From positions 62,001 to 126,000 of the forward strand of contig QZKN01000181.1 in assembly GCA_003598175.1 (NCBI GenBank): 64,000 nucleotides of DNA. Reading direction: 5' to 3'. The number at the start of each line of letters is the position of its first letter. The first letter of the stretch is position 1. Under the pieces are notes generated by a model that was given only the letters and a program-made list of their open reading frames with translations, had not been told where the DNA came from and made no database searches. This stretch comes from Candidatus Omnitrophota bacterium. GTDB lineage: Bacteria > Hinthialibacterota > Hinthialibacteria > Hinthialibacterales > Hinthialibacteraceae. The position numbers and the translations under genes are program-made. Positions 36,318 through 45,245 of this stretch are shown in pieces.

Positions 36318-38408
36318 TCACCCCGTTCCTTTTTTGATGTCGAGGATGATTTTCTCTTTCTCGACATCATACGTGATGGTACAACGTTTCAACGGAACCG
36401 CCACCTTATATTGTGAGTTTCGTATTCGGATGCCGACGCCGGGCATGACGCCGAGCGAGGCGTGAATGTTCGGCGAATCGGTTGTGTACAGCTGGGTTGC
36501 AAGTTCTTTATATTTTCCTGACAGGTTGCTGATCATATGCTGCAACTCCTGCTGTTTTTGTTGGGCGGTTCGAATCAGTTTTTGTTGTGGTTCATTGGCG
36601 GAAAAGGGATCGATGCCGATATTTTTGGATTTGAAAAATTCGTTCAAAACGGTCAGTTGTTTAGCGAGATTGATTTTTTTAGTTTCAATCGTACTCATTT
36701 GCTGCAATACGCGAAAATCCGTTCCCACGTCGATGCGTGTGATGGTTCCATATTCGGTTCCGATGGTGCGTGCGATGATTTCGTGGCCGGCAAAGGTGAT
36801 GCCGCCGATGATGCTGCCTTTGCCTGTTTTTACTTCGATTTTCCTGACGGCTTGCACGACGCTGTTGAGAATCTGATTGCTAACGATAACATTTCTTCCC
36901 GCTTCCACATCGGCGTTTTGGAGAAAGGAAGAAATGACATCCTCTTCCGCGCGAACCTTCCCTTTTTCTTTTCCAAAAATCCCTTGCCGGACTTCCACGT
37001 TTTTTCCGGCGCAAACCTGAGCGGCTTCGATTGTGCCTCCGACGCTGATGTGGCCGGTCGCGCGAACATCGAAACCATCCAGGATATTACCCCGGATGAT
37101 GACGTCGCCTATAAAATCGATGTTCCCGACGGAAAAATCAACATCTCCATCGACGTAAAAAAGCGGCAGGACATTCAGCGCATCATTGTCGAGGGTGTAT
37201 TTTCCGCTGCATGTCGCGTACCATTCTTTTCCCTCTTCGCGTTCTTCCACGTTTTCACCGGCATGGATGGATAAAGGCTTCCCTTTTTTCCCTTCGATTC
37301 GGATTCCTTGCACGGTATATCCCGCTTTTCCGATCGTTGGCGGTGTATAGGTGGCCAGATGGGTATCCGCCGTGACTGTTGTTATGGTATTGGCATCATA
37401 AAAATTGATCGAGCCGTCCGCATCGATGGTGTACCGTTTGGTTGGCTGGTTGGGTGGAATATGCCAGTGAATTACGGCGTCTTTCCCGAATCGCGGAGGT
37501 TTTCCTTTCGCGACAACCCAATCCGAAATGGGAAGCGCTTTTAATTCGACCTGCATGATGGCTTGCCGAATTGCCTGTTCGTCGATTCCCGCGCAAACCT
37601 GTTCGCGAGATAGAGATAAGCGAACATCATGATAACTGATGTGGCGCCCTTTTCCCATCGCCGGCTCGATGTCGATCATCGCTGTCATGAAATCAGCGCT
37701 CAGTTTGACCGTGCAGATGGCGTCCCGCGTGATTTCACGAACGCGGATGATATTGTTGTCCAATTTAACCACACCCGCGCAGGAAGCGTAAAATTCACCT
37801 TGCACGTTCGTGTAGATATTTTCACCCGCAATATACGTTTTATTTTCAACGGCGGGGGGAGGGATTTCCTCGCCAAAAATGGTTTTGCCGGAAATGCCGG
37901 CCGTTGCCGGTTCGATGCGCAAAAGAAGGTCGTTTTTGCGAGCATAAATTTCAATCTTGTCTTTTGCATAGGATTCGTTTCCGATCCAATAGGAAATTCG
38001 TGAAGGAGTTCCCGATTTCGGAAGCAGACCGACAGCGGCAACCACTTCAAGTTCGGCTTGTGGATTGCTTTTTATGAGGGCAATTGCTTTTTGGATATTT
38101 TTCTCCAGAAGCCCGTATACGATTCCGGTTTCTTTTAAGCGATTCAGAAGTTCGCCGGCTTTGATATCCGGCGTTTTATCCGCAACGGGTGGGAGATAGC
38201 GGCAAAAAGATTTTGTTTTTTGAGCGTTAATGATCAATTGAAAACGATCGGACAATGGCAGAATCGTTTGATTTTTAGAATCCGGCTCTTCTTTTTGATC
38301 CTGGATTTCCTCTACGGAAATTTGTTGTTCTTCGTCGAGTTCCGCGTCAATTGCCTTGAGGATATTTTCCAGTTTTAAACTATCCTCTTTTGTGATATGA
38401 TCCGCCAT
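36318..38408 (-). CDS. FapA-family (DUF342) polymerising protein
   Basis: A 696-residue protein. The N-terminal ~50 residues are acidic; a central ~400-residue region carries the DUF342 beta-helix core (GDVDFSVGNIDFIGDVIIRG, then VRATGHISVGGTIEAAQV, GKVRAEEDVISSFLQNADV), with stacked right-handed parallel beta strands typical of FapA and bactofilin-like proteins. The C terminus has a coiled-coil stretch (QQKLIRTAQQKQQELQHMIS). FapA-type proteins form membrane-associated polymers in many bacteria. A candidate promoter lies at 38527-38555 on the minus strand. No motility or pilus genes are adjacent. Confidence 0.85.
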   Translation of the reverse strand: MADHITKEDSLKLENILKAIDAELDEEQQISVEEIQDQKEEPDSKNQTILPLSDRFQLIINAQKTKSFCRYLPPVADKTPDIKAGELLNRLKETGIVYGLLEKNIQKAIALIKSNPQAELEVVAAVGLLPKSGTPSRISYWIGNESYAKDKIEIYARKNDLLLRIEPATAGISGKTIFGEEIPPPAVENKTYIAGENIYTNVQGEFYASCAGVVKLDNNIIRVREITRDAICTVKLSADFMTAMIDIEPAMGKGRHISYHDVRLSLSREQVCAGIDEQAIRQAIMQVELKALPISDWVVAKGKPPRFGKDAVIHWHIPPNQPTKRYTIDADGSINFYDANTITTVTADTHLATYTPPTIGKAGYTVQGIRIEGKKGKPLSIHAGENVEEREEGKEWYATCSGKYTLDNDALNVLPLFYVDGDVDFSVGNIDFIGDVIIRGNILDGFDVRATGHISVGGTIEAAQVCAGKNVEVRQGIFGKEKGKVRAEEDVISSFLQNADVEAGRNVIVSNQILNSVVQAVRKIEVKTGKGSIIGGITFAGHEIIARTIGTEYGTITRIDVGTDFRVLQQMSTIETKKINLAKQLTVLNEFFKSKNIGIDPFSANEPQQKLIRTAQQKQQELQHMISNLSGKYKELATQLYTTDSPNIHASLGVMPGVGIRIRNSQYKVAVPLKRCTITYDVEKEKIILDIKKGTG

Positions 38409-38526
38409 GATTTTTTGATCGGGGATTTGAATCGTGTGGATTCAATCGTTGCCCTTATCCCCTCTGCCATATCCTTTGTTTGATCGTTAGCGCCTGGGAT
38501 TTCGATAATTTTTATTCTTGTGACTC

Positions 38527-38555
38527 ATTATAACATTTTTTGGCTTATTTGTAAT
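38527..38555 (-). promoter_or_regulatory. Candidate sigma-70 promoter for the FapA gene
   Basis: On the minus strand ATTACA (38555-38550) and a perfect TATAAT (38532-38527) are 17 bases apart. The leader to the FapA ATG would be about 115 bases. The -35 matches 4 of 6 positions; the -10 is perfect. Confidence 0.5.
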
Positions 38556-38700
38556 AATTCTGCTGGAATCGATGAAGAAATACTTCCTTGCGCTGTTTCA
38601 TGACAAATTCGTGGGGATGGATTCGGATGTGATCCCATTTTCAGGCTTCATTGAATGAGTTAAAATGATTTCTCTGTGGTAATATGAGAACTCAAATGGA

Positions 38701-38742
38701 GCGCGGGCATCCTGCCCGCATGTGCAGACCAGAGGTCCGCGC
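38701..38742. repeat. Compound inverted repeat
   Basis: A perfect hairpin GCGGGCA-TCC-TGCCCGC (38703-38719) is followed by GACC-AGA-GGTC (38727-38737). The outer ends also match: GCGCGGGC (38701-38708) pairs with GTCCGCGC (38735-38742), allowing one G-T. It can therefore fold as one large structure or as two side-by-side hairpins. Same family as the elements at 30004 and 45046. Confidence 0.7.
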
Positions 38743-38849
38743 CACAACAGGTTTCGTTCGATTCACTGGGATCAATCGACCAGGACCATGTATTGCGAGA
38801 ATAATGAACATGATGTATCGATTTAATTTTTTCTTGTTGGGAATAGAAT

Positions 38850-39800
38850 ATGACCGTAATGACCTCTCCTCAACCGCCTTCAGGACATGAAGTCAAGGAA
38901 TACGTTTTGGAAAATGGCTCTGAAATACTTCCTTTGAATTTGGATGACGAAATTCGAGAAATTATTGCCAAAGCGTTGCATGAAGACAAAGGAGACGGGG
39001 ATATCACTACCATCGCCACGATTCCTCCCAATCGCAAAGGCGCGGCTCGGGTTTTTGCCAAAGCGACGGGCGTCTTGTGCGGAACTCAAATTTTCATGGA
39101 AGTCTATCGCCAGGTCAATCAAAGCGTCGAAGTGAAATGTTGGGCGCGGGAAGGTCAAACCATTTCGCCCGGGCGGACGATTTTCACCTTGGATGGACCG
39201 ATGGGCGCAATTTTGACGGGAGAAAGGGTCGCATTGAATTTTCTTGGGATTCTTTCAGGCGTTTCCACCACCACTTCCGAGCACGTCAAAGCGGTTCGAC
39301 ACACAAAAGCGCGAATTACGGACACGAGGAAGACGACGCCGCTGTATCGCCGATTACAAAAATATGCGGTGCGCGTCGGTGGGGGAGTGAATCACCGTCA
39401 TGGTCTCTACGATATGATGGTTATTAAAGATAATCATATCGACAGCTGCGGTGGAATCCTCATGGCGGTGAATGCCGCAAAAAAACGTTGGGGAAACACG
39501 TTTAAAATCGAGGTCGAAACTCGCGACATGGACGAAGTCCGCGAAGCGATCCAGGCCGGCGTGGATCGCATCATGCTGGATAATATGGATGTCGACGCCA
39601 TGACGGAAGCGGTTCGGATCATCGACGGCCGCGCGGAAACGGAAGCGTCCGGCGGAATCAATCTCAATATGGTTTCGTTCGTGGCGGAAACGGGAGTGGA
39701 TTATATTTCCATCGGCGCGTTGACTCATTCGACGAAATGCATCGATTTTTCGCTTGTGCTCGACAGGCAAAGAACAAAATCCCAAAATCAATCTTCCTGA
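38850..39800 (+). CDS. nadC: Nicotinate-nucleotide pyrophosphorylase (carboxylating)
   Basis: A 316-residue enzyme that makes nicotinate mononucleotide from quinolinate and PRPP in NAD synthesis. Core motifs are intact: ALHEDKGDGDITT, GERVALNFLGILSG, DTRKTTPLYRRLQKYAV, GGVNHRHGLYDMMVIKDNHI (Arg/Lys substrate site), IEVETRDMDE, DRIMLDNM and EASGGINL. The catalytic body starts at about residue 30, so the first ~30 residues are an extra N-terminal tail, unless a later start is used (an ATG at 38859 gives only three residues less). No strong ribosome-binding site is visible. No other NAD genes are adjacent. Confidence 0.95.
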   Translation: MTVMTSPQPPSGHEVKEYVLENGSEILPLNLDDEIREIIAKALHEDKGDGDITTIATIPPNRKGAARVFAKATGVLCGTQIFMEVYRQVNQSVEVKCWAREGQTISPGRTIFTLDGPMGAILTGERVALNFLGILSGVSTTTSEHVKAVRHTKARITDTRKTTPLYRRLQKYAVRVGGGVNHRHGLYDMMVIKDNHIDSCGGILMAVNAAKKRWGNTFKIEVETRDMDEVREAIQAGVDRIMLDNMDVDAMTEAVRIIDGRAETEASGGINLNMVSFVAETGVDYISIGALTHSTKCIDFSLVLDRQRTKSQNQSS

Positions 39801-39957
39801 GTTTTTTCCCCTTCTTATTTTATTGATAATTCAATCCGATTTTCTGACAGTGAATCAAAATTGTGATATACCTCTATACAGATGGAAATGTAAATCTGGT
39901 TGTTTTATCACGGAATGTATATGAGAATGGGGTACAAATAAGAATAGGAGTCGTGCA

Positions 39958-40413
39958 ATGATTGCCCCACGTGAAAGTGTATTGCATATTTTATCGATCG
40001 GACTGCAGCCGCAGGAACGGGAAATGTTACAAAATTTTGCGAAGGAATCCGGTGATGATTTGATCTTCGCGAAAAATGATCTGGATTTGTGGAATCATGC
40101 GCGGAACGGCAATTTCGATCTGTGTGTTCTGGCGCAAACAGAGGAAATTCCCGATCCCAGCTATTTAATCTGGTTATTGAAAGGATTGGCGAATCATTCG
40201 AAAGTCGTATTGATTTTTACCACCCTCACGCCGGAATTGGAGGAGCGACTACAACGGTTTCACGCTTCTCGGGCATTGGAACGCCCGATCGATTCTCAAC
40301 AACTGACGCGAGCCATCAAGAACGTTTTGAATACGAGAGAAGAAAAAAGCGATTGGTTCTGGTCTTCGATTTCCCGCCTGTTTCATTCTCGCCGACGCGC
40401 GAAGGTTCATTGA
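39958..40413 (+). CDS. Degenerate receiver-like protein
   Basis: A 151-residue protein resembling a response-regulator receiver. It has the first strand (HILSIGLQPQEREMLQNFAK), a helix-strand pattern with FDLCVLAQTEEIPDPSYLIW, then VVLIFTTLTPELEERL and RALERPIDSQQLTRAIKNVL, matching the K-P-F and final-helix positions of receivers. But the Lys of KPF is Arg (ERP) and the expected phospho-Asp in strand 3 appears replaced (LCVLAQ). It is therefore probably a pseudo-receiver that does not get phosphorylated. AGGAG lies 7 bases before the ATG. Upstream of dprA on the same strand by 118 bases; no clear operon. Confidence 0.55.
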   Translation: MIAPRESVLHILSIGLQPQEREMLQNFAKESGDDLIFAKNDLDLWNHARNGNFDLCVLAQTEEIPDPSYLIWLLKGLANHSKVVLIFTTLTPELEERLQRFHASRALERPIDSQQLTRAIKNVLNTREEKSDWFWSSISRLFHSRRRAKVH

Positions 40414-40531
40414 TCCATTTTTTTTCATAATGGCAAATGCCCTGGCGCTTGCGGAAATCCCCTTATTATGCTACAAACCTAAAAAGTATGCGGCAGATTT
40501 GTGCATCCGGATGTCGTAATAGGTGGAAATC

Positions 40532-41545
40532 ATGGATATCGATATTCCATGCAAAAGCGCTATCGGGTTGCTGACCTTGCGGGAATTCAACCACTTTACC
40601 CTGGCTCGGCAATGGGAACTGGCAAATCGATTCGAACGCATTGAAGACGTTCGCAAGGCGGGACTCGATCATTCAAATTCGGACCGGCATCGAATGAAAT
40701 CGGATGAGGATGCCGCATGGCTGCTTGCCTATGAAACCGCCCTGATGATTCAAAACGAGGCGAAACGGCGAAACGTGCAAATCGTGACGGTTTTCGACGC
40801 GGAGTATCCTCCCCTGCTTCGTCTGGCGCCCGGCGCGCCTCTACTTCTGTATGTCCGCGGACGTCTGCCTGGCGGGATGAAAAATGTTGCCTGTATCGGC
40901 ACGCGTTCTCCATCGCATTTCGGCAGAGAAATTACAATAAAAACCGTTGAAAAACTGGTCCACAACGGTTGGTGCGCCATCAGCGGGCTTGCACTTGGCG
41001 TCGATACGTTGGCCCATCGCGCGGCATTGGATGCGGGGGGGCAGACAGCGGCGGTGCTGGGGAACGGCCTGGATTCGATTTATCCCAAACGAAATGAGTC
41101 ATTGGCGCAGCGGATTCTCGATTCCGGCGGCGCGCTCATCAGCGAATTGCCGTTCGACGAAAAGGCGATTCCCCAAAATTTAGTGGCGCGGAACCGCATC
41201 CAGAGCGGCATGTCGATCGCTGTGATCGTAATGGAAACCGACTTTCCCGGTGGTTCCTTTCACACAGTGCGATTTTCCCTTTTGCAAAACCGACCGGTTT
41301 TTACTCCCATTCCTCCGAAAGGCCAAAAAGATACTGCAATAAATGCAGGATTTCAAATGCTGACGCAAATGGCGGGAAGGGAACTGGTCGAACCGCTGAA
41401 TGCAAAAGGAAATTTTGCCAAATTGTTGACCACGACGTTTTCTTATCGTCCGATTGCGTCCTCGTTTTCTCCGAACGCAATTGATGAATTGGTACATCAG
41501 CTTGACCGGTGTTATGAAAAAATTCAACCTGAGTCTATCGGATGA
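40532..41545 (+). CDS. dprA: DNA-processing protein DprA-like
   Basis: A 337-residue DprA/Smf-family protein. The N-terminal ~100 residues are a SAM-like helical domain (LREFNHFTLARQWELANRFE). The Rossmann core carries GTRSPSHFGREI, CAISGLALGVDTLAHRAAL, AAVLGNGLDSIYP, ISELPFDEKA and ARNRIQSGMSIAVIVME, in the order typical of DprA. DprA loads RecA on incoming single-stranded DNA during transformation. The ATG at 40532 has AGGTGG 6 bases before it; a GTG three codons earlier is possible. The C-terminal winged-helix part is short or divergent. The tricorn-like gene follows after 70 bases. Confidence 0.88.
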   Translation: MDIDIPCKSAIGLLTLREFNHFTLARQWELANRFERIEDVRKAGLDHSNSDRHRMKSDEDAAWLLAYETALMIQNEAKRRNVQIVTVFDAEYPPLLRLAPGAPLLLYVRGRLPGGMKNVACIGTRSPSHFGREITIKTVEKLVHNGWCAISGLALGVDTLAHRAALDAGGQTAAVLGNGLDSIYPKRNESLAQRILDSGGALISELPFDEKAIPQNLVARNRIQSGMSIAVIVMETDFPGGSFHTVRFSLLQNRPVFTPIPPKGQKDTAINAGFQMLTQMAGRELVEPLNAKGNFAKLLTTTFSYRPIASSFSPNAIDELVHQLDRCYEKIQPESIG

Positions 41546-41615
41546 ACAAGAATGATTGTTTTAAAATCCATTCCTGATAAAGTGTACGAAAATCTGATCC
41601 TGTGGGAGAGTCGAA

Positions 41616-44600
41616 ATGCGAAAAATAAACTGGTTTTCAACGATATTATTCATCATGATTAGTCTATATGGCGAGGTAGGAGCGGCAGGCGAAAGCAACG
41701 TTGACCTGCTGCGCTATCCGTCCATCAGCCCCGACGGCGCTTGTATTGTGTTTTCCTGGCGCGGCGATCTTTGGAAAGTCAATGCAAATGGCGGCATGGC
41801 TCTACGCCTCACCGCCCATCCCGGCAATGAGTTAAGGTCCGCATGGCATCGCGATGGAAAACGCATCGCCTTCGAATCCGACCGTAACGGTTTTCAGAAT
41901 CTTTATATCATGAACAACGACGGCACGGGCATTCGGCAGATCACCGACACGGACCAGGCCTGTTCGCTGACCGGATTCGGGATTGACGAAAACGGGAACG
42001 AAGTCCTGACGTTTTCGTCAAATGGGGAAGGGGATTTGTACCGTTCGCCGCGGCCATTTATGATATCCGTCAACGGCGGCGACATACGCCGCGTTCATGA
42101 CGCATTCGGCGACCATCCGGTCGTGAGTCCGGATGGGAAACGAGTGGCTTTCACACGCGGCGGATCTCGCTGGTCGCGCCGAGGGTATCGCGGCTCGGAC
42201 AATCGTAACGTCTGGCTTTATGATCGAACGGATCAGTTGTTTAAACAGCTGACCGATTGGGAAGGCAACGATGGGAAAGCGAAGTGGAAAGACAACGAAA
42301 CGCTCTTTTTTCTCTCGGATCGCAATTCCAATTGTGTGAACCTATTTTGCATAGACTTGATCCAGCCGCTAAAAGAACCAACGCCATGTACATTCTTTAC
42401 GGAACACGATATTCAGGATTTTGATATCTCCGCCGACGGCAAGACCGCCGTTCTTTTAATGTGGAATACCTTATATACTATAAATCTCTATTCTCCGGAT
42501 GCCGCGCCGGCTCCGATTTCCATCCACGCCAGTGACGACGACAGCGATAAGTATCAAATCAAGACGATCAATCGCGAAGTGACGGAAGCGGCTCTCAGTC
42601 CGGACGGAAAAGTGATGGCGTTCGTGGCATACGGCGAAATTTACGTGCGAAATATCGAAGAAAAAAGCCCGACGCGCCGCGTCACCAACTCCCATGCCCG
42701 CGAAAAACAAATCGCCTGGTCGCCCGACGGCCTGAAATTGTACTTCGTCAGCGACCAAACCGGTTCCGACTCGATCTTCTGTGCCACTGTCGCTTTATCT
42801 CGCGGTGAAGTAAAAAAGGAATTTGACGTGCTGATAAATCCGTCGTCGGAAGAAAAAATAGAAGTGGAAAAGGAAAGCGATTCTAAGAAAGAAGAGAAAT
42901 CGGATCAAGACAACGATACGGAGAAGAAGGATAAGGATGAAGCCGATGAGGAAGAAGAGGATGCGGATTTGCCAAAAGAATTGAATCACAAACGCTGGCA
43001 TGACGCAGTCCAATTCCATATTACGCCGGTGATCGATGAAGAAACGAACGACCGGATGCCCCGGCCGTCTCCCGATAGAAAATCGCTGGCGTTTCGTCGC
43101 GGGCGAGGAGATTTGATGATCCTCGATCTGGAAAACGGAAAAATCCGCGCGCTGATTTCCGGCTGGGATACGGAAATCGATTGGCGCTGGAGTCCGGACA
43201 GCCGCTTTATCGCCTATCATCAGAATGACCGCAATTTCAATTCGGATATCTGGATTGTACCGGCGGATGGATCGGAAAAACCGGTCAACATCAGCCGCCA
43301 TCCCAACAACGACCTGAATCCGCGCTGGTCCGCCGATGGCAAAATATTGAGTTTTATTTCCGAGCGGATCAATGACGAATTCGATGTATGGATGGTGTAT
43401 CTCGATAAGCATCTCGAATCGCTGACGCCGATAGAATTGGAAGCCTATTATAAAGATGCCGCCGAATCAGCCAAAAAGCGCAAGCCGCTTAAAATCAACC
43501 CGGCGAATCAGGAAACGGATGAAGAGAAAAACAAATCGGAGGAAAAAGAGACCATTGAAAAATCGGCTAAACTCGATCTCGACGACGCGTATTTACGCTT
43601 GCGGCGAGTCACAACCCTGCTCGGAAACGAATGGAACAACGAGATGACGCCGGCGGGGGATCGCCTGGTCTTCACCGGGCGTTCAGGCGAATCCGGATTG
43701 TTCTCAATCAAATGGGATGGCGAGGATTTGAAACGCCTGACTGATTCCGCCGAGGTTCAACATCTGACTCTTTCCGGCGATAAAATTATTTTTGTTGCGA
43801 ACGGAAGAGCCGGCATGGTGGGGCCGACAGAAACCAAAACGGAATCTATCGATATCGAAGATCAAATCCAAATCGATTTGGAACAACAAACCAGCCAGAA
43901 ATTCCACGAAGCGGCGCGAATTCTCGGCGAAGTGTTTTATCATCCGACCATAAAGGATCTTGACTGGAAAGCCGTGACCGAAAACTACTATACCCTCGTG
44001 AAAAATACCCGCTCCGCCGATGAATTCAATTACGTCGCGGCGCTGTTATTGGGCGAATTGAACGCTTCCCATCTCGGAATCAACGCGCCCGATCCGCGGG
44101 AATCGAGTTCCCAACCGCAGGGACGGTTGGGAATCCTTCATCGGCGGATGGAAAATGGATTCGAAATACTGGAAGTGATTCCTGAGTCGCCCGCAGCGAA
44201 AAAACCAATGAATTTACAGGTCGGCGATGTGATTATGGCGATGGACGGACGTTCGTTTGGACCTTTCGATACAATCGAATCGTCTCTGGAAGGCCGCATC
44301 GGCAAAGAAACGCTTCTCACCGTTCAGCGGAAAATCGAAAGCGGAGAGAGAAAAACCATCCAACTCTTGCTGACGCCGATCCGCTGGAGTGATGAACGTC
44401 AATTGAAATATGAAGCGTGGCGACAGAACAACGCCAGGCAGGTGGAAGAATGGTCGAACGGGCGCATCGGCTACATTCACATCCAGGCCATGAATCAATC
44501 GTCGCTGGATGTGTTCGAACGTGATCTCTATGCGGTCGCCGGTGACAAGGAAGGGCTTCTCATCGATGTGCGCAACAACGGCGGCGGCTCGACGACCGAC

Positions 44601-45035
44601 CGTGTCCTGGCCTCGATCATGGTTCAGCCGCATGCGTACACCGTTCCGCGCGGCGCGGATCCGAATTTCAAAACCGGCTACCCGCAGGATCGCCTCTTCA
44701 TTCAACGCTATTCGCTGCCGATCAACATGCTCTGCAATGAGAAAAGTTTCTCCAACGCCGAAATCATTTCTCATGCGTTCAAAACATTGAAGCGAGGTAC
44801 ATTGGTGGGCCAGGAAACGCATGGCGCGGTGATCACCACCGGCGCAACCCGCCTCATCGATGGAACTACCGTTCGCCTGCCGTATCGCGGATGGTACCTT
44901 CTCGATGATACCGACATGGAAAATCACGGCGCTGTCCCGGACATCCTCGTTCCGCAAACGCCCGAAGCGGAATCGCGCAACCTCGACGAACAGCTGCGCG
45001 CCGCCGTCGACGATCTGTTGAAACGATTGCCTTGA
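41616..45035 (+). CDS. Secreted tricorn-like protease with PDZ and S41 domains
   Basis: An 1139-residue exported protein: signal peptide (residues 1-25), then ~350 residues of TolB/WD40-like propeller (YPSISPDGACIVFSWRGDLW, AFESDRNGFQNLYIMNNDG). A Lys/Glu-rich acidic linker follows near residues 405-450 (EKKDKDEADEEEEDADLP), then a second propeller to ~residue 735. Next are a helical core, a PDZ domain near 835-905 and a C-terminal S41 peptidase domain (GYIHIQAMN, LLIDVRNNGGGSTTD, candidate nucleophile Ser1046 in SFSNAE). This matches bacterial tricorn homologues, which degrade peptides in large assemblies. GGGAG precedes the ATG. Confidence 0.88.
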   Translation: MRKINWFSTILFIMISLYGEVGAAGESNVDLLRYPSISPDGACIVFSWRGDLWKVNANGGMALRLTAHPGNELRSAWHRDGKRIAFESDRNGFQNLYIMNNDGTGIRQITDTDQACSLTGFGIDENGNEVLTFSSNGEGDLYRSPRPFMISVNGGDIRRVHDAFGDHPVVSPDGKRVAFTRGGSRWSRRGYRGSDNRNVWLYDRTDQLFKQLTDWEGNDGKAKWKDNETLFFLSDRNSNCVNLFCIDLIQPLKEPTPCTFFTEHDIQDFDISADGKTAVLLMWNTLYTINLYSPDAAPAPISIHASDDDSDKYQIKTINREVTEAALSPDGKVMAFVAYGEIYVRNIEEKSPTRRVTNSHAREKQIAWSPDGLKLYFVSDQTGSDSIFCATVALSRGEVKKEFDVLINPSSEEKIEVEKESDSKKEEKSDQDNDTEKKDKDEADEEEEDADLPKELNHKRWHDAVQFHITPVIDEETNDRMPRPSPDRKSLAFRRGRGDLMILDLENGKIRALISGWDTEIDWRWSPDSRFIAYHQNDRNFNSDIWIVPADGSEKPVNISRHPNNDLNPRWSADGKILSFISERINDEFDVWMVYLDKHLESLTPIELEAYYKDAAESAKKRKPLKINPANQETDEEKNKSEEKETIEKSAKLDLDDAYLRLRRVTTLLGNEWNNEMTPAGDRLVFTGRSGESGLFSIKWDGEDLKRLTDSAEVQHLTLSGDKIIFVANGRAGMVGPTETKTESIDIEDQIQIDLEQQTSQKFHEAARILGEVFYHPTIKDLDWKAVTENYYTLVKNTRSADEFNYVAALLLGELNASHLGINAPDPRESSSQPQGRLGILHRRMENGFEILEVIPESPAAKKPMNLQVGDVIMAMDGRSFGPFDTIESSLEGRIGKETLLTVQRKIESGERKTIQLLLTPIRWSDERQLKYEAWRQNNARQVEEWSNGRIGYIHIQAMNQSSLDVFERDLYAVAGDKEGLLIDVRNNGGGSTTDRVLASIMVQPHAYTVPRGADPNFKTGYPQDRLFIQRYSLPINMLCNEKSFSNAEIISHAFKTLKRGTLVGQETHGAVITTGATRLIDGTTVRLPYRGWYLLDDTDMENHGAVPDILVPQTPEAESRNLDEQLRAAVDDLLKRLP

Positions 45036-45045
45036 AAAGTGTAAC

Positions 45046-45063
45046 GCCGGCATCCTTGCCGGC
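45046..45063. repeat. Short inverted repeat (GCCGGCA-TCCT-TGCCGGC)
   Basis: Seven-base arms around TCCT, 11 bases after the tricorn-like gene. A short T-containing stretch follows (CGATTTT), so weak terminator function is possible, but the design matches the repeat family at 30004 and 38703 better. Confidence 0.6.
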
Positions 45064-45146
45064 TCGATTTTGAGAACGGCAGCCGCTATGATCAATGTAT
45101 TAAAACGTTAGGATGAAAAGGAAAAGACCGACGAGTTCGCTGTTGA

Positions 45147-45172
45147 AGGGTAAAGCAAGCGTCCCCGCTTGC
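45147..45172. repeat. Inverted repeat related to the 53.5 kb element
   Basis: GGGTAAAGCAAGCG-TCCC-CGCTTGC: seven-base arms at 45155-45161 and 45166-45172 with a leading GGGTA. The same leader plus hairpin occurs at 53514-53538 (GGGTATAGCAAACG with the matching CGCTTGC), so the two are copies of one element. The right part of the 53.5 kb copy is degraded here. Confidence 0.6.
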
Positions 45173-45245
45173 ACAAGCGACGCCAGGCGCCGGATCGGCG
45201 GAAACCTCGCTTTCCCACAATATTTTCCGAATCAGGAGGAGAGAA

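Larger units (their letters stand above)
38409..38849. other. Intergenic region with promoter and structured repeat
   Basis: About 440 bases between the divergent FapA and nadC genes. It holds a minus-strand promoter (38527-38555) and the compound inverted repeat at 38701-38742. A + strand frame from 38684 to 38890 only spans the repeat and the start of nadC, and looks non-coding. Confidence 0.5.

Noticed and set aside
38684-38890. Open frame across the repeat at 38.7 kb
   Set aside because: It covers the hairpins and the start of nadC; no ribosome-binding site and no homology.
45036-45075. Intrinsic terminator after the tricorn-like gene
   Set aside because: The hairpin is followed by only four T bases and matches the dispersed repeat family better.
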